This document shows, piece by piece, positions 18,101 to 27,000 of a DNA stretch of 64,000 bases. Source of the DNA: Pseudomonas gessardii (GTDB lineage: Bacteria > Pseudomonadota > Gammaproteobacteria > Pseudomonadales > Pseudomonadaceae); contig NZ_MNPU01000030.1 of NCBI RefSeq assembly GCF_001983165.1, positions 1 through 64,000 of the forward strand. Direction: 5' to 3'. The position numbers and the translations under genes are program-made. The notes under the pieces were generated by a model, which searched no databases, was not told the origin of the DNA, and saw only the letters and a program-made list of their open reading frames with translations. How positions within the stretch are numbered: position 1 is the first letter of the stretch; every line of letters begins with the position of its first letter.

Positions 18101-21058
18101 GTCCAGCTTGCCGTTGGGCGTCAGCGGCAGGCGCTCCATGAACAGCCAGTGCTGCGGCACCATATAGTCCGGCAGTTGTTGCTGCAGGCGGTGTTTCAGC
18201 GCTTCACGCAAGCTGTCTTGTGCCGCCTCAGGCGCCACCAGGTAACTGACCAGCACCGGACCGTGCGCACCGTCCTGGGCCACCACCACGGCTTCGCGCA
18301 CCTCGGTGTGCTCCAGCAGACGCGCTTCGATCTCTCCCAACTCGATGCGGAACCCACGGATCTTCACCTGATGGTCGATCCGGCTGATGTAGTCGATCAC
18401 CCCATCCGCCCGGTAGCGCGCCAGATCGCCGGTGCGATAGAAGCGCCCGCCCGGCTCACCATACGGGTTGGGCAGGAAACGCTCAGCGGTCAGCCCCGGG
18501 CGCTCGAAGTAGCCGCGCGCCAAGCCATCGCCACCGATCAGCAGCTCGCCGGCCACCCCCACCGGGTTGGCCGACAGGTCTTCACCGAGGATGTACAGCG
18601 AGGTGTTATTGATCGCCTTGCCCAGGAATGGCTGGCTGTGTTCGCCCGTCAACGGCTGCAAGGCCGACCAGATGGTGGTTTCGGTCGGGCCATACAGGTT
18701 CCAGGTCTCGGCCCCCAGGGCCGTCATGCGCTGCGCCAACTCATCGGCCAGCGCCTCGCCGCCGCACAGCAAGCGCCGGCCCGCCAGGACGCCCGCGTTG
18801 GGGCTTTCCAGCAACATGCGCCAGGTCGAGGGCGTGGCTTGCAGCAGCGTGATGCCCTGCTCTTGCACCTGCTGCAGGATCAATTCGGGATCGCGCTGGG
18901 TGTCCTGGCTGGCCAGTACCACCCGCGCGCCGACCATCAATGGCGCGTACAGCTCCAGGCCGAAGATATCGAAAGAGAACGTGGTCAGCGACAGCAGGCG
19001 ATCCTGCGCAGCGATCCCCGGTGCAGCGGCCATGCTGACAATGAAGTTGGTCAGCGCGCCATGGCGCACCATCACGCCCTTGGGCTTGCCGGTGGAGCCG
19101 GAGGTGTAGATCGCATAGGCGAGGTTTTCCGGGTCCAATGCGACCTGCGGGTTCGCCGTGCTGTAGCCGTCCAGGGCCTGGCCCAGGTCCAACGCCTGCA
19201 CATCAGCCGGGATCGGCAAGGCCAGGTGGGCCTGGCTCAGCAGCAGCTTGAGGCCGCTGTCTTCGATCATGTAGGTCAGGCGATCCTGCGGGTAATCCGG
19301 GTCCAGCGGCACATAGGCGCCACCGGCCTTGAGCACCGCCAGCAGGCCGATAACCATGTCCAGCGAACGCTCGAGCGCCACGCCCACCAGCACATCCGGG
19401 CCAACACCTAGCTCCATCAGGCGGTGTGCCCACTGGTTGGCCCGGGCGTTGAGTTCGGCGTAGCTCAGTGCTTGCTCGGCAAACACCAGCGCCAGCGCCT
19501 CGGGGGTACGCGCCGCCTGTTCCTCGATCAACTGCTGGATGCACTGCCCGGCCGGGTAGGCCACGGCGCTGCGGTTCCAGTCTTCGAGGATCACCCGCTC
19601 GTCTGCGGCGGCCAGCAACGGCAATTGGGCAATGCGCTGCGTCGGATCAGCCACCACGGCCTGCAACAGGCGCTGCCAGTGTTGTGCCAGGCGCTCGATG
19701 GTGCTGGCGTCGAACAGATCCGTGGCGTACTTGAGCACCGCTTCGATGCCATGGGCATGTTCGACCGTGTTGAGCACCAGGTCGAACTGGGCCGTCTGGC
19801 TTTGCCATTCCAGGCGCTCAATGCTCAGTTCGCCCAGGCCGGTTTGCGCAGCGTTGCGGCTTTCGGCCTGGTGATTGAACATCACCTGGAACAATGGGCT
19901 GTGGCTCAGGCTGCGCCCGGGCTGCAACGCCTCCACCAGTTGCTCGAACGGCAGGTCCTGGTGGGCCTGGGCATCCTGGGCGGTCTGGCGCACCTGGCGC
20001 AGCAACTCGATGAAGGAGCCCTGGCCATCGATATCCGCCTTGAGCACCTGGGTATTGACGAAAAAGCCGATCAAACGCTCGATTTCAGCGCGCCCCCGAT
20101 TGGCCACAGGCACACCAACGCGAATGTCTTCCTGACCAGTGTAACGGTGCAACAGCGCCTGGAATGACGCCAGCAACAGCACAAACAGCGTGGTGTTTTC
20201 CCGCTTGGCCAGGGCCTTGAGGCCTTCGGCGAGCGCCGCATCCAGAATCAGGCCACAGCTGGCCCCGGCAAAACTCTGCAACGCCGGCCGTGGAAAATCG
20301 GTCGGCAGTTCCAGCACCGGTTGTTCACCGCCAAGTTTGTCTTGCCAATAGGCCAGTTGCCGCTCTTGCTCGCCAGCCTCCATCCACTGGCGCTGCCATT
20401 GCGCGTAGTCGGGATACTGGATCGTCAACTCCGGCAGCTGGACGGCCTGGCCCTGGCTGAAGCCTGTATAAAACTGCACCAGCTCCTCGACCATGACCTG
20501 CATCGACCAGCCGTCGGAGACGATGTGATGCAAGGTCATCACCAGCACATGGTCATCCGCAGCCAGACGCAACAAACGCGCGCGTATCAGCGGACCTGCC
20601 TGCAAATCAAAGAGTTTGCCGGTTTCCTCGGCAACGAATGCCTGCAAGTGAGCCTCCAGGGACTCGCCCTGCGGCAGGTGCAGTTCATCGATAGCCAATG
20701 CAAAAGGCCCTGGGGGCAGGATCACTTGCAAGGGTTGATCATCTTGTTGAGTGAACACGCTGCGCAGGCTTTCGTGTCGGTCGACCAGGGCCTCGATGCT
20801 GCGTTGCAACGCAGCAGTATCCAGTCGCCCCTTGAGTCGCAGGGCCGTGGGGATGTTATAAGCCGTGCTCTGCGGCGCCCACTGCCAGAGGAACCATTGC
20901 CGTTGCTGGGCATAGGACAGCAACAGCGGTTCTTCGGCCGCGCGCTGGAAAACCGGGGCAATCGTAAAAAGGTTCAGGCCTTTCTGCTTGAGCAGAACGG
21001 CCAGTGCCTTTCTTTGTTTGGCCGAAAGTTTTCCTACCGACTCGATTAGCTCTTGCAC
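6128..21058 (-). CDS. pvdD: PvdD-type NRPS, four modules with terminal thioesterase
   Basis: This 4976-residue synthetase finishes the pyoverdine peptide. Landmarks (residue): C1 HHIVSDG 179; A1 TSGSTG 652; T1 GGHS 1036; C2 HHIVSDRW 1229; A2 1707; T2 GGDS 2089; E HHLVVDG 2272; C3 HHILMDG 2743; A3 3206; T3 GGDS 3597; C4 HHLLIDG 3809; A4 4266; T4 4655; TE GWSLGG 4792. Substrate-pocket residues read by eye are DILQLGLIW (Gly) for A1 and A3, DLWNNALTY (Ala-like) for A2, epimerised by E, and DGEACGGVT (ornithine/hydroxyornithine) for A4. The predicted order is Gly, D-Ala, Gly, OH-Orn, with release or cyclisation by TE. It starts at a GTG with GAGGA upstream, 13 bases after pvdJ. Odd points are an Arg in the C2 core motif, an epimerisation-type carrier (T3) without an E domain, and A1/A3 cores nearly identical in DNA. 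The name follows its TE and terminal position. Confidence 0.93.
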   Translation of the reverse strand: MQELIESVGKLSAKQRKALAVLLKQKGLNLFTIAPVFQRAAEEPLLLSYAQQRQWFLWQWAPQSTAYNIPTALRLKGRLDTAALQRSIEALVDRHESLRSVFTQQDDQPLQVILPPGPFALAIDELHLPQGESLEAHLQAFVAEETGKLFDLQAGPLIRARLLRLAADDHVLVMTLHHIVSDGWSMQVMVEELVQFYTGFSQGQAVQLPELTIQYPDYAQWQRQWMEAGEQERQLAYWQDKLGGEQPVLELPTDFPRPALQSFAGASCGLILDAALAEGLKALAKRENTTLFVLLLASFQALLHRYTGQEDIRVGVPVANRGRAEIERLIGFFVNTQVLKADIDGQGSFIELLRQVRQTAQDAQAHQDLPFEQLVEALQPGRSLSHSPLFQVMFNHQAESRNAAQTGLGELSIERLEWQSQTAQFDLVLNTVEHAHGIEAVLKYATDLFDASTIERLAQHWQRLLQAVVADPTQRIAQLPLLAAADERVILEDWNRSAVAYPAGQCIQQLIEEQAARTPEALALVFAEQALSYAELNARANQWAHRLMELGVGPDVLVGVALERSLDMVIGLLAVLKAGGAYVPLDPDYPQDRLTYMIEDSGLKLLLSQAHLALPIPADVQALDLGQALDGYSTANPQVALDPENLAYAIYTSGSTGKPKGVMVRHGALTNFIVSMAAAPGIAAQDRLLSLTTFSFDIFGLELYAPLMVGARVVLASQDTQRDPELILQQVQEQGITLLQATPSTWRMLLESPNAGVLAGRRLLCGGEALADELAQRMTALGAETWNLYGPTETTIWSALQPLTGEHSQPFLGKAINNTSLYILGEDLSANPVGVAGELLIGGDGLARGYFERPGLTAERFLPNPYGEPGGRFYRTGDLARYRADGVIDYISRIDHQVKIRGFRIELGEIEARLLEHTEVREAVVVAQDGAHGPVLVSYLVAPEAAQDSLREALKHRLQQQLPDYMVPQHWLFMERLPLTPNGKLDRKALPKPDASQVQKHYVAPSTERQRQVAQIWQDVLKLAQVGLTDNFFELGGHSLLATQVMSRVRQLLGVEVPLRTLFEHSTLQAFVQALEPEASSVQAPALTRVVRDQALPLSYAQERQWFLWQLDPDSAAYHIPTALRLRGVLDVAALQRSFNALLARHESLRTQFIEADGRTVQVIQPEMTLTLAVEPFGPTDDFDSRLKARVDEEISQLFNLQQGPLLRARLLQLASDDYVLIVTQHHIVSDRWSMKVTVDELIERYAGYSQGRDVQLPALPIQYADYALWQRQWMDSGERERQLAYWLEQLAGEQPVLELPTDHPRPAQQSYRGAQIHIPLRPGLGMALKQLAQREQVTLFMLLLASFQALLHRYSGQNDIRVGVPIANRNRLETEGLIGFFVNTQVLKAQFSEGLSFRDLLGQVRRTALAGQAWQDLPFEQLVDRLQPERSLSHNPLFQVLFNHQSQDPQVQHSTQLGALQVEGLSWESTTAQFDLTLNTFESEDGVSASLIYATDLFEAATIERLALHWQTLLEGIVSHPQQSVAELALLSAHEVQLISHDWNANASPFADQPGIQHLIEARAAQQPEALALVSGEHTLSYAQLNARANQLAHRLIELGIAAEVRVGVAMPRSSELVIALLAVLKAGGAYVPLDPDYPQERVAYMLEDSQAKVLLTQAGLLAQLPQGDAQVLLVEAGGHEFAGYPEHNPGPRGHSSNLAYVIYTSGSTGKPKGVAIAHRNVLALIHWSQQVYRQADLQGVLASTSVCFDLSVWEIFVTLASGGSLIMARNALELPDLAARDQVRLINTVPSAIAALQRAGQIPASVRIINLAGEPLKQALVDVLYAQPTVAHVYDLYGPSEDTTYSTWTRRGRGASANIGRPLANTASYLLDRQLQSVPVGVAAELYLAGEGITRGYLFRPGLTAERYVPNPFSTTGERLYRTGDLTRYRADGVLEYVGRIDHQVKVRGFRIELGEIEARLLALESVREGVVLAIDGASGQQLVAYLVASVSASAGPAALGEAIKAQLKEHLPEYMVPAHVVFLDQLPLTPNGKLDRKALPAPDLTQNLRAYLAPGNALERQLVAIWQDILKLEQVGVTDNFFTLGGDSIISIQVVSRARQAGIRFTPKDLFQQQTVQRLARVAEVGEPDVLGEQGPISGSSALLPVQQWFFEQAIAEPQRWNQSVLLKPLNPLDPQRLEQALQALISHHDGLRLSFDPQALTARYRSLAQQQQMPAPLWHRTVADLDELERLADQAQGSLDLEQGPLLRAVLFELPNAQQRLLLVVHHLVVDGVSWRILLEDLQGAYKQLLAEQAVLFSPKTVSFKRWVEHVQAYSQSAALRQQLPYWQAQGLADAVQLPCDNPQGSLQNCHAQTVYTRLDSTLTRQLLQDTAAAYRTQINDLLLAALARVVCRWTGQGSTLIQLEGHGREELSEPLDLTRTLGWFTSMFPVKLTPADAIADSIKQIKEQLRAVPDRGIGFGLLRYLGDEPTRQALSQQAVPRITFNYLGQFDGSFDAEDAGLFVPAIEAKGAEHSPLASLGNWLSLNGQVYGGELSLGWTFSEQMFSEPVIQRLADEYARELKQLIEHCCQPQHRGLTPSDFPLANLSQQQLDALPVSADAMEDVYALSPMQRGMLFHALYEPQGGSYTNQVRLDVEGLDPQRFKAAWQATMDARDVLRTSFVWQGSLEQPVQVVHPHVSVPFTVVDWQGRADLEAALDARALAELAQGFDLSQAPLLRLVLVRVDAQRYHLIYTNHHILMDGWSASQLMGEVLQRYSGEALALNAGRYRDYIQWLQRQDAEASERFWKEQLLALNEPTHLARAIAYAPVAGVQTLYGEQRQVLDEPTTQRLRSLAQAHKVTLNTLVQAAWLLLLKRYTGQASVAFGATVSGRPADLKGVEQQIGLFINTLPVIASPQPEQSLESWLHSVQQLNLRLREYEYTPLFDIQRWAGQDGGDLFDSLLVFENYPVSAVLEQEAPQELVFKNVSYFERTNYPLTVMIGVGQTLAFNFSYQCAHFAASSIAQVSEQLLAVLEQMLEVAADSPLGELKLFAASQQQMLHDWNRSAVAYPAGQCIQQLIEEQAARTPEALALVFAEQALSYAELNARANQWAHRLMELGVGPDVLVGVALERSLDMVIGLLAVLKAGGAYVPLDPDYPQDRLTYMIEDSGLTLLLSQAHLALPTPAHVQALDLGQALDGYSTANPQVALDPENLAYAIYTSGSTGKPKGVMVRHGALTNFIVSMVAAPGIAAQDRLLSLTTFSFDIFGLELYAPLMVGARVVLASQDTQRDPELILQQVQGQGITLLQATPSTWRMLLESPNAGALAGRRLLCGGEALADELAQRMTALGAETWNLYGPTETTIWSALQPLTGEHSQPFLGKAINNTSLYILGEDLSANPVGVAGELLIGGDGLARGYFERPALTAERFLPNPYGEPGGRFYRTGDLARYRADGVIDYISRIDHQVKIRGFRIELGEIEARLLEQTSVVEAVVVAVPGPTGPRLVGYVVPQDRWLLAAEQPRQADFVSQLSEQLSTNLADYMVPSALVLLERMPLTPNGKLDRKALPVPDQALAQPAFVAPGSEVERLLAEIWQGVLGVRQVGVSDNFFALGGDSISSIQVVSRARQAGLELSPRDIFQHRSIEALARHIRWAVPAIAADSTFSEQPLHGLSDEQLQGLGLPLERIEQLYPLSPMQQGMLFLGLNAPDAELYINQLSIPVQGLDVERFKRAWGAACERHAILRTGFVWQGLEQPLQFVMARLELPLVELDLQGANDLPQRLEQLARDERERGFDLERPPLQRIVLARLGPDSYQMVWTYHHLLIDGWSVSQLLGEILQHYSGAALPEPVAYRNYIAWLRQQDPQASQAFWSQQLARLDAPTYLANAFATGQRGDGHHALYSRLGGAATERLKGFAQAQHVTLNTLVQAAWLILLSRYSGQSSVAFGATVAGRPAELADSERMLGLFINTLPVIQVIDPARPLGDWLREIQDYNLQLREREYTPLSDVQRWAGRSGQALFDSIIVFENHPVDQALNAVEDPRLRFGETGSYGRTDIPMDLMVTLEDGLVIEYMYLQAHFDEASVQSIRRNMEGLLEQLASNAHQLLGTLGLPEALTGEAPPVEAGFDGLYVHQRIARHAARAPQQPAVLFGETVCGYAELDAAANRLAHLLVAEGVGPEVRVGVAMPRGESLIVALLAVFKAGGAYVPLDTGYPKERLAYLMEDSGIALLLTDTALRQTLPVLAHVRVLELDRLDLADRPATDPQVPLHAQNLAYVIYTSGSTGLPKGVAVAHGPLAMHCRAIGERYSMGPEDCELLFMSFAFDGAHERWLTTLTHGGRLLIRDDNLWTPEQTFAALHQHRVSVAAFPPVYLQQLAEHAEREGNPPAVRIYCFGGDAVPQASLALAQRALQPQFIINGYGPTETVVTPLIWKAGPDDTCGAAYAPIGSKVGARSTYVLDSDLNPLPKGAAGELYLGGYGMARGYLDRAGLTAERFVVDPFSLDGGRLYRTGDLVRERQDGVFDYLGRIDNQVKIRGFRIELGEIESRLKGCAGVRDAVVVAREGGSGKQLVGYVVPQDMQGDRNWCEHLREQLRGELPDYMVPAHMMVLARMPLTPNGKLDRKGLPDPDINQQQRGYVAPRTELETALAQIWQNVLKVEQVGLTDNFFELGGDSILSLQVVAKARALKVHGFSLKLRDLMQKPTIAELTGSAEAPAPEAKPTSMLTMNQAGTQLAPLFCVHAGFGTVFDYEPVARLLAGRRSVQAIQCRMLLDAHWQEQSLEHMAVAYVADLRTRQPEGPYHLLGWSLGGTLAILMAAELERQGQQVEFLGLMDSFVPGTEPGAQRDEGLEDLHAFIQVMMPGVQATLPLTLDESPAGLRQLFAGLLAQQTVAVGSLSQVLGADELGHIFSVARRLKHLSQALVRCPPIQATPHCWWAAGHEAAAQALSLQIGQDAGGPSLPCGHFEVPRNPRFLESLDQALTRLLNPISA
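10651..11920 (-). repeat. Glycine adenylation core repeat, copy 3 (pvdD module 3)
   Basis: This 1270-base stretch is nearly identical to 18313-19582 (offset 7662) and to the matching part of pvdI. It covers only the adenylation core, from just after the C-A linker (WNRSAVAYPAGQ) to the start of the small C-terminal subdomain (LGEIEARLLEQ). The remaining C-terminal subdomain and the carrier domain of the module are clearly different from the other two Gly modules, so the border falls inside the adenylation domain. Confidence 0.85.
17833..19717 (-). repeat. Glycine adenylation-carrier repeat, copy 2 (pvdD module 1)
   Basis: This is the partner of 32172-34056, covering the C-A linker, adenylation and carrier domains of pvdD module 1. 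Shared features include the linker reading VILEDWNRSAVAYPAGQ at one end and TLFEHSTLQAFVQAL at the other. A shorter third copy at 10651-11920 aligns with 18313-19582 at a constant offset of 7662 bases. Confidence 0.85.
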
Positions 21059-21071
21059 GCGTTGTCCTCAC

Positions 21072-24000
21072 TCAAGAAATCAGTTTTTCAAGATCATCGA
21101 GAGATAGACGTTTGAGGGCCTCCAGAGATTTAGCCAATTGATCCTGAACCGGCGACAAATCGGCGCGCAGGGCTTCGATGCGGTCACAGAACTGTTCCAG
21201 GGTGTCTGCGGCAAACAACTCCTTGAGCGGCACCTGGTCACCCAAGCGCTCGCTGATCCGCGTAACCACCAGGGTCGCCAATAACGAATGGCCGCCGAGC
21301 TGGAAGAAACTATCGTTCAAGCCGACCTGTTCGACTTCCAGCACTTGCTGCCAGATAGTCGCCACCTCCCGTTGCACGTCAGTGCGCGGCGCGGCGTATT
21401 CCAATAGCCGTGGGTTGCCGCCCAGGGCCAGCAGGACGTTGCGGTCAAGCTTGCCATTGGGCGTCAATGGCAACGCGTCGATCAGGTGCAGATGACTGGG
21501 CACCATATACGCCGGCAGGCTGGCCGCCAGATGGCGGCGCAGGCTGTCCACCAGGCCGGGCTGCGCGCCGGCAGCCGGCTCAGCCACGACATAGGCCAGC
21601 AACTGGTTGCCGCCAGCACCCTCCTGCGTCAGTACGACCGCCTCGCACACGGTGGGATGCGCCAGCAGGCGGGCTTCGATCTCGCTCAGTTCGATACGGA
21701 AACCGCGGACTTTCACCTGATGGTCGGCCCGCCCGATGTACTCGATATCACCCTCGGCGCCCTGGCGTACCAGATCGCCGCTGCGGTACAGCCGCTCACC
21801 GCCAGTGGAGAAGGGATCCGGCACATACCGCTCTGCGGTCAACCCTGGGCGCATCAGGTAACCACGGGTAACCCCGGCGCCCGCCAGGTACAACTCGGCC
21901 GCGACACCCGCCGGCAGCACCTGCAACTGCGAATCGAGCAAGTAGGCCGTGGTGTTTTCCAGTGGCCGCCCGATATTCGCCCGCCCGCCCGGCACACGCA
22001 GGGTGAAGGTCGAATAGGTCGTGTCTTCCGAGGGGCCGTACAAATCGTAGACACGCTCCACCGCCGTGCTGGCGTACAAGCTGTCGACCAGCGCCTGCCG
22101 GAGCGGCTCGCCCGCCAGGTTGATGGTCTGCACCGAGGGCGGGATCTGCCCGGCCCGCTGCAAGGCGGCAATCGCCGAGGGCACGGTATTGATCAGGCGT
22201 ACGCGCGCGCGCGCCGGCAACTCGGGCAAGGCCAGGGCGTTGTCCGCAAGCACCATGAAACCGCCGCCGGCCAGGGTGACGAAGATCTCCCACACCGACA
22301 GGTCGAAGCAGATCGACGTCGAGGCCAGCACCCCTTGCAGGGCTTCACGCGGATAGGTCGCCAGCGACCACTGGACCAATGCCGCGACGTTGCCATGGGT
22401 GATGGCCACGCCCTTGGGTTTGCCGGTGGAGCCAGAGGTGTAAATCACATACGCCAGGTTAGCCGCGCAGGTCAGCGGCGCCGGGCAGGTCTGCGGCCAG
22501 TCATGCAGCCATTGCGGGCCCGGCTCGACCAGCAGCACCTGGGCTTGCAGTTCGGCGGGCAGCACCTCGAGCAATGGCGCTTCGCTCAGCAGCACGCTTG
22601 CCTGGCTATCGTCGAGCATATGCAGCAAGCGCTCCTGTGGGTACTCCGGGTCCAGCGGCACATAAGCACCGCCCGCCTTGAGGATCGCCAGCAGGCCAAT
22701 GACCATCTGCGGGGTGCGGCGCAGGCACACGCCCACTCGCACTTCCGGGCCAACGCCCAGCGCCCGCAGCTTGTGCGCCAACTGATTGGCCCGGGCATCG
22801 AGGGTGGCGTAATCCAGTTGCTCTTCGCCAAACACCAACGCCGGCGCCTGCGGCTCACGCCGTACCTGGGCTTCGATCTGCGCGACCACACTCGCGGTGG
22901 TCAGTGCGCGACTCGGCGCACGCCCCCAGGCCAATGCGGCCTGACGCGGGTCTGCACGCAACAACTCCAGGGCGCCGAGTGGTTGGCCGGCGTCAGCCAT
23001 GAACTGGCTCATCAGATGTTCCAGTTGCTCGGCCAGACGCTGGACACTCGCCACGTCGAAACAGGCCTGGTCAAAACTGCAACCCAGGGTCAGCTCGCCG
23101 CCTGCCACGGCCACCAGGGTCAGCGGGTAGTTGGTTTGCTCCTGGCGGCGAATCGGCGAGAACACCAGGCCACTCCCCTGCCCTTGCTGCAAGGCCTCGG
23201 ACATCGGGTAGTTCTCGAACACCAGGAGACTGTCAAACAACGGGCCCGCCCCCAGCCCGGCCCAGCGTTGAATGTCATACAGCGGCGTGTGTTCGTGCTC
23301 GCGCAAGGCCAGGTTAAGGTCCTGCACCTGCTGAACCCACTGCGCCACCGTCTGTTGCGGCGACGGCGTGGCCACCACCGGCAAGGTGTTGATAAACAGG
23401 CCGATCTGCTGCTCGACCCCTGGCAAGTCCATCGGGCGCCCGGCCACAGTGGCACCGAAGGTCACCGTGGCGTGGCCGGTGTAGCGCTGCAACAACAAGA
23501 GCCAGGCAGCCTGCATCAGGGTGTTGAGGGTGATTTTTTGCGCGCGGGCAAACGCGTTCAACTGCGCCGTCAGCTCGGCGCTGAACCGATGCTCATGGTC
23601 CGCATAACCACTGCCCAGCACCTGTTGCGGGCCCACGGCGTCAGCCAGGCGGGTCGGCTCCTGCAAGTGCTCCAAGGCCTGGCGCCAGAACCCCTGGCTG
23701 GCCTGGGCATCCCGCTGGCTCAACCACTCGATGTAGTCGCGATAGCGCCCCTGCGCTGCGGCAGGCGCCTGCCCGGCGTAGCGTTGCAACACCTCGCCAA
23801 ACAGCTGCGAAGTGCTCCAGCCGTCCATCAGGATGTGATGGCTGGTGTAGATCAGGTGATAAGTGCTGGCGCCGGTACGTACCAGGATTACCCGCAGCAA
23901 CGGCGCACGATCAAGCTGAAAACCAGTGTCCAAATCCTCACGGGCCAACTGATCGAGGGCCTGTTCAAGGTTCGCCCGGCCCTGCCAGTCATGAATCACC

Positions 24001-27000
24001 AGTGGCATGGGCACGCTGCCCAACACGATCTGCAGCGGCGCATTCATGTCCTGCGGCCAGACAAACGCGGTGCGCAGAATATCGTGGGCGTCCAGGGTCT
24101 GCTGCCAGGCCGCGCGGAAACGCTCGGCATCCAATTGCTGCACATCGACCCGCAACTGGTTGGTGTAGGCCGGGCCATCCGGCTCGTGCAGGTTGTGGAA
24201 CACAATCCCCTGCTGCATAGGCGACAGCGGATACAGATCGGCGATGTCCCGTGGCGTGACGGGCAGCCGCTCCAGCTGCGCCTGGGTGACATTCACCAGG
24301 TTGAAGTCCGACGGCGTCACACCACTGTGCTGTTCGTTACTGCAATGCTCGATCAGCGCCGCCAGCTCAGCGGCGTAATCGTCGGCCAACGCCTGCACCG
24401 TGTGGTGGTGATACATGCCCGTGCTGAAGGTCCAGCTCAGTTCCAGCTCGGCGCCGTACACCTGACCGTTGATGCTCAGCCAGTTGCTCAGTTCCCCCAG
24501 TTCGCTGCGTGCGGCACCGTCGGCTTCAGGCGCCGGCAGGAACAGCGCGCCCTGGCCTGCGGCAAAGTCCCCGTCGAACTGGCCCAGGTAGTTAAAGGTA
24601 ATCCGTGGCTCGCCGAGGTCGGCCAACGCCGCCTGGCTGGCCGCATCGCCACAGTAACGCAGCAAGCCGTAGCCGATGCCTTTGTTCGGCAACTGACGCA
24701 GTTGCTCCTTGACGTGCTTGATCGACGTGTCGAGATCGGCAGCCGGGGTCAGCTTCACCGGGAACAGGCTGGTGAACCAGCCCATGGTCCGGGAGATGTC
24801 CAGCTCATCGAACAAGGCTTCACGGCCATGCCCCTCCAGCTGGATCGCCACCGCAGACTGTTGGCTCCAGCGGCACAGCACGCGGGCCAGTGCGGTCAGC
24901 AACAGGTCATTGACCTGGGTCCGGTAGGCCGCTGGCGCGACTTTCAACAGCTGATGCGTCAAGGCCTGATCCAGGCGGGTCGATACCACAGCGGCCTGGG
25001 ACAGGCTCAATCCGCCGTCCGGGTTGTCGCGAGGCAGATCCAACACGCTGCCCTGCAAGCAATCCTGCCAATAACCCAACTGGGCCTTAAGTGCATCACT
25101 CTGGGCATAGCCCTGCACACGCTCGCCCCAGGCTTGCAGCGAAGCCCCCTTGCCTGCCAGTTTGACCGGCTCCCCGCGCGCCGCCTGGGTGTAGGCGCTT
25201 TGCAGATCTTCCAGCAACACCCGCCAGGACACGCCGTCGACTACGGTGTGATGAATCACCAGTTGCAGGCGTTGCTGCCCCTGGGGCAACTCCATCAAGA
25301 CGGCACGCAGCAACACGCCCTGCTCCAGGCTCAAGCTGCGCTGGGCCTGATCGGCCAGGGCCTGGACCTCATCCACTGTCGCCAGGGCCGCGGGGGTCCA
25401 CAGCAACTCGCCGGGTATGTGCGCCTGATAGTCGGCGCGCCATTGCTCGCCCTGTTGCGTGAAGGCCAGGCGCAGCGCATCGTGCTGGGCATATAACGCC
25501 TGCAAGGCCAGGTTCAACGCGGCCCCATCCAGGCGGGCCTGGGGGTGCAGCAGGATCGACTGGTTCCAGTGATGACGCTGGGGAATATCCAGGGCAAAGA
25601 AACGTGCCTGGATCGGCAGCATCGCCTGGGCGCCACTGATCTGTCGGGTGCTGGCCGGCGCCGCAGGGGCCTTGATCTCGACCCATTTGGCCACTTGCGC
25701 CAACTGGGCAATGGTCTGTTTTTCAAACAACTGCTTGGGGGTCAGCTTGATCCCGCGACGCTTGGCCCGGGCAATGATTTGCAGGCTGAGGATCGAGTCA
25801 CCGCCCAGTTCGAAAAAGTTGTCGCCCGTGCCGACCTGCTCGACCTTGAGCACCTGGGCCCAGACTTCGGCCAACGCCTGCTCCAGCTCATTGCCGGGGG
25901 CCACATAGGCTTGGGCCTGTGCATCCGGGACCGGCAGGGCCCGACGATCCAGCTTGCCGTTGGCCGTCAGCGGCAAGCGTTCGAGCAACATGATCCGCGC
26001 CGGCACCATGTAGTCGGGCAGCCGCCCCTGCAGCTCGCGGGTCAGTTGTTCGGCATCGGTGCTGGCCGTTGGCGCCAGTACGCAGTAGGCAACCAGTTGC
26101 ATACGCCCGGCATCGCTGTCCATCGGCAACGCCAGCACGGCCGCATCTTGTACGCTGTCCAACTGCCGCAGAACCTGCTGGACTTCGCCAGGCTCGACCC
26201 GGTAGCCACGGATTTTCACCTGGTCGTCGCCACGCCCGAGAAACTCCAGCGCGCCATCGACACGGCGCGCACGGTCGCCGGTGCGGTACACCCGCTCGCC
26301 CTGCCCCCCTTGTGGATCAGGCACAAAACGTTCGGCGGTCAAGCCTGGCTGGTTCAGATAACCTTGCGCCACACCGGCACCGCCCAGGTACAACTCCCCC
26401 GCCACTCGCGCGGCGACCGGGTTGAGGTAGGCGTCCAGCAGGCGCGCGCGGGTATTGGCCAGGGGTTGGCCGACGGGCACGCTCAAGGTCGCGGGTCGCT
26501 CGCCCGTCACCTCGTGGGTCAGTACGCCGACCGTGGTTTCGGTCGGCCCGTAATGGTTGATGATCCGGCAATCCGGCGCCAGTTGCGCCACCTGGTGCAC
26601 CAAGGACCACGGGCACGTCTCGCCCCCCAGCACCAACACATGGGCCGGCAGCACATCGGCCGGGTTGCCGGCCTGCAACAGGCTATGCAAATGGCTGGGC
26701 ACGACTTTCAGCGCGCCGACCCGATGCTCGCGCATGTAACGGGCGAAACGGTCCGGGTCGAACGCATAAGCCTGCGGCACCAGGTGCAACAGGCGCCCGC
26801 TGGCCAGCGCAGCAAACAGCATGGTGTGCCCCAGGTCCGCCGCCAGGGTGGAAATCATCGCCAGGCTGGCATCGCTCGGCAGGCGCAACTGCTGCAAAAT
26901 CGCTTGTACGTAGTTACCCAAGGCCTGATGGCTGACCAGCACCCCCTTGGGCTGCCCGGTGGAACCCGAGGTGAAGATCAAGTAGGCCGGTTGCTCCGGG

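Noticed and set aside
21486..25496. A 1336-codon open frame on the plus strand, opposite pvdJ, and similar long frames opposite pvdI and pvdD
   Set aside because: These are shadows of the GC-rich NRPS genes. Their predicted peptides are rich in Arg, Gln, His and Gly with no recognisable domains, and they repeat wherever the NRPS modules repeat.
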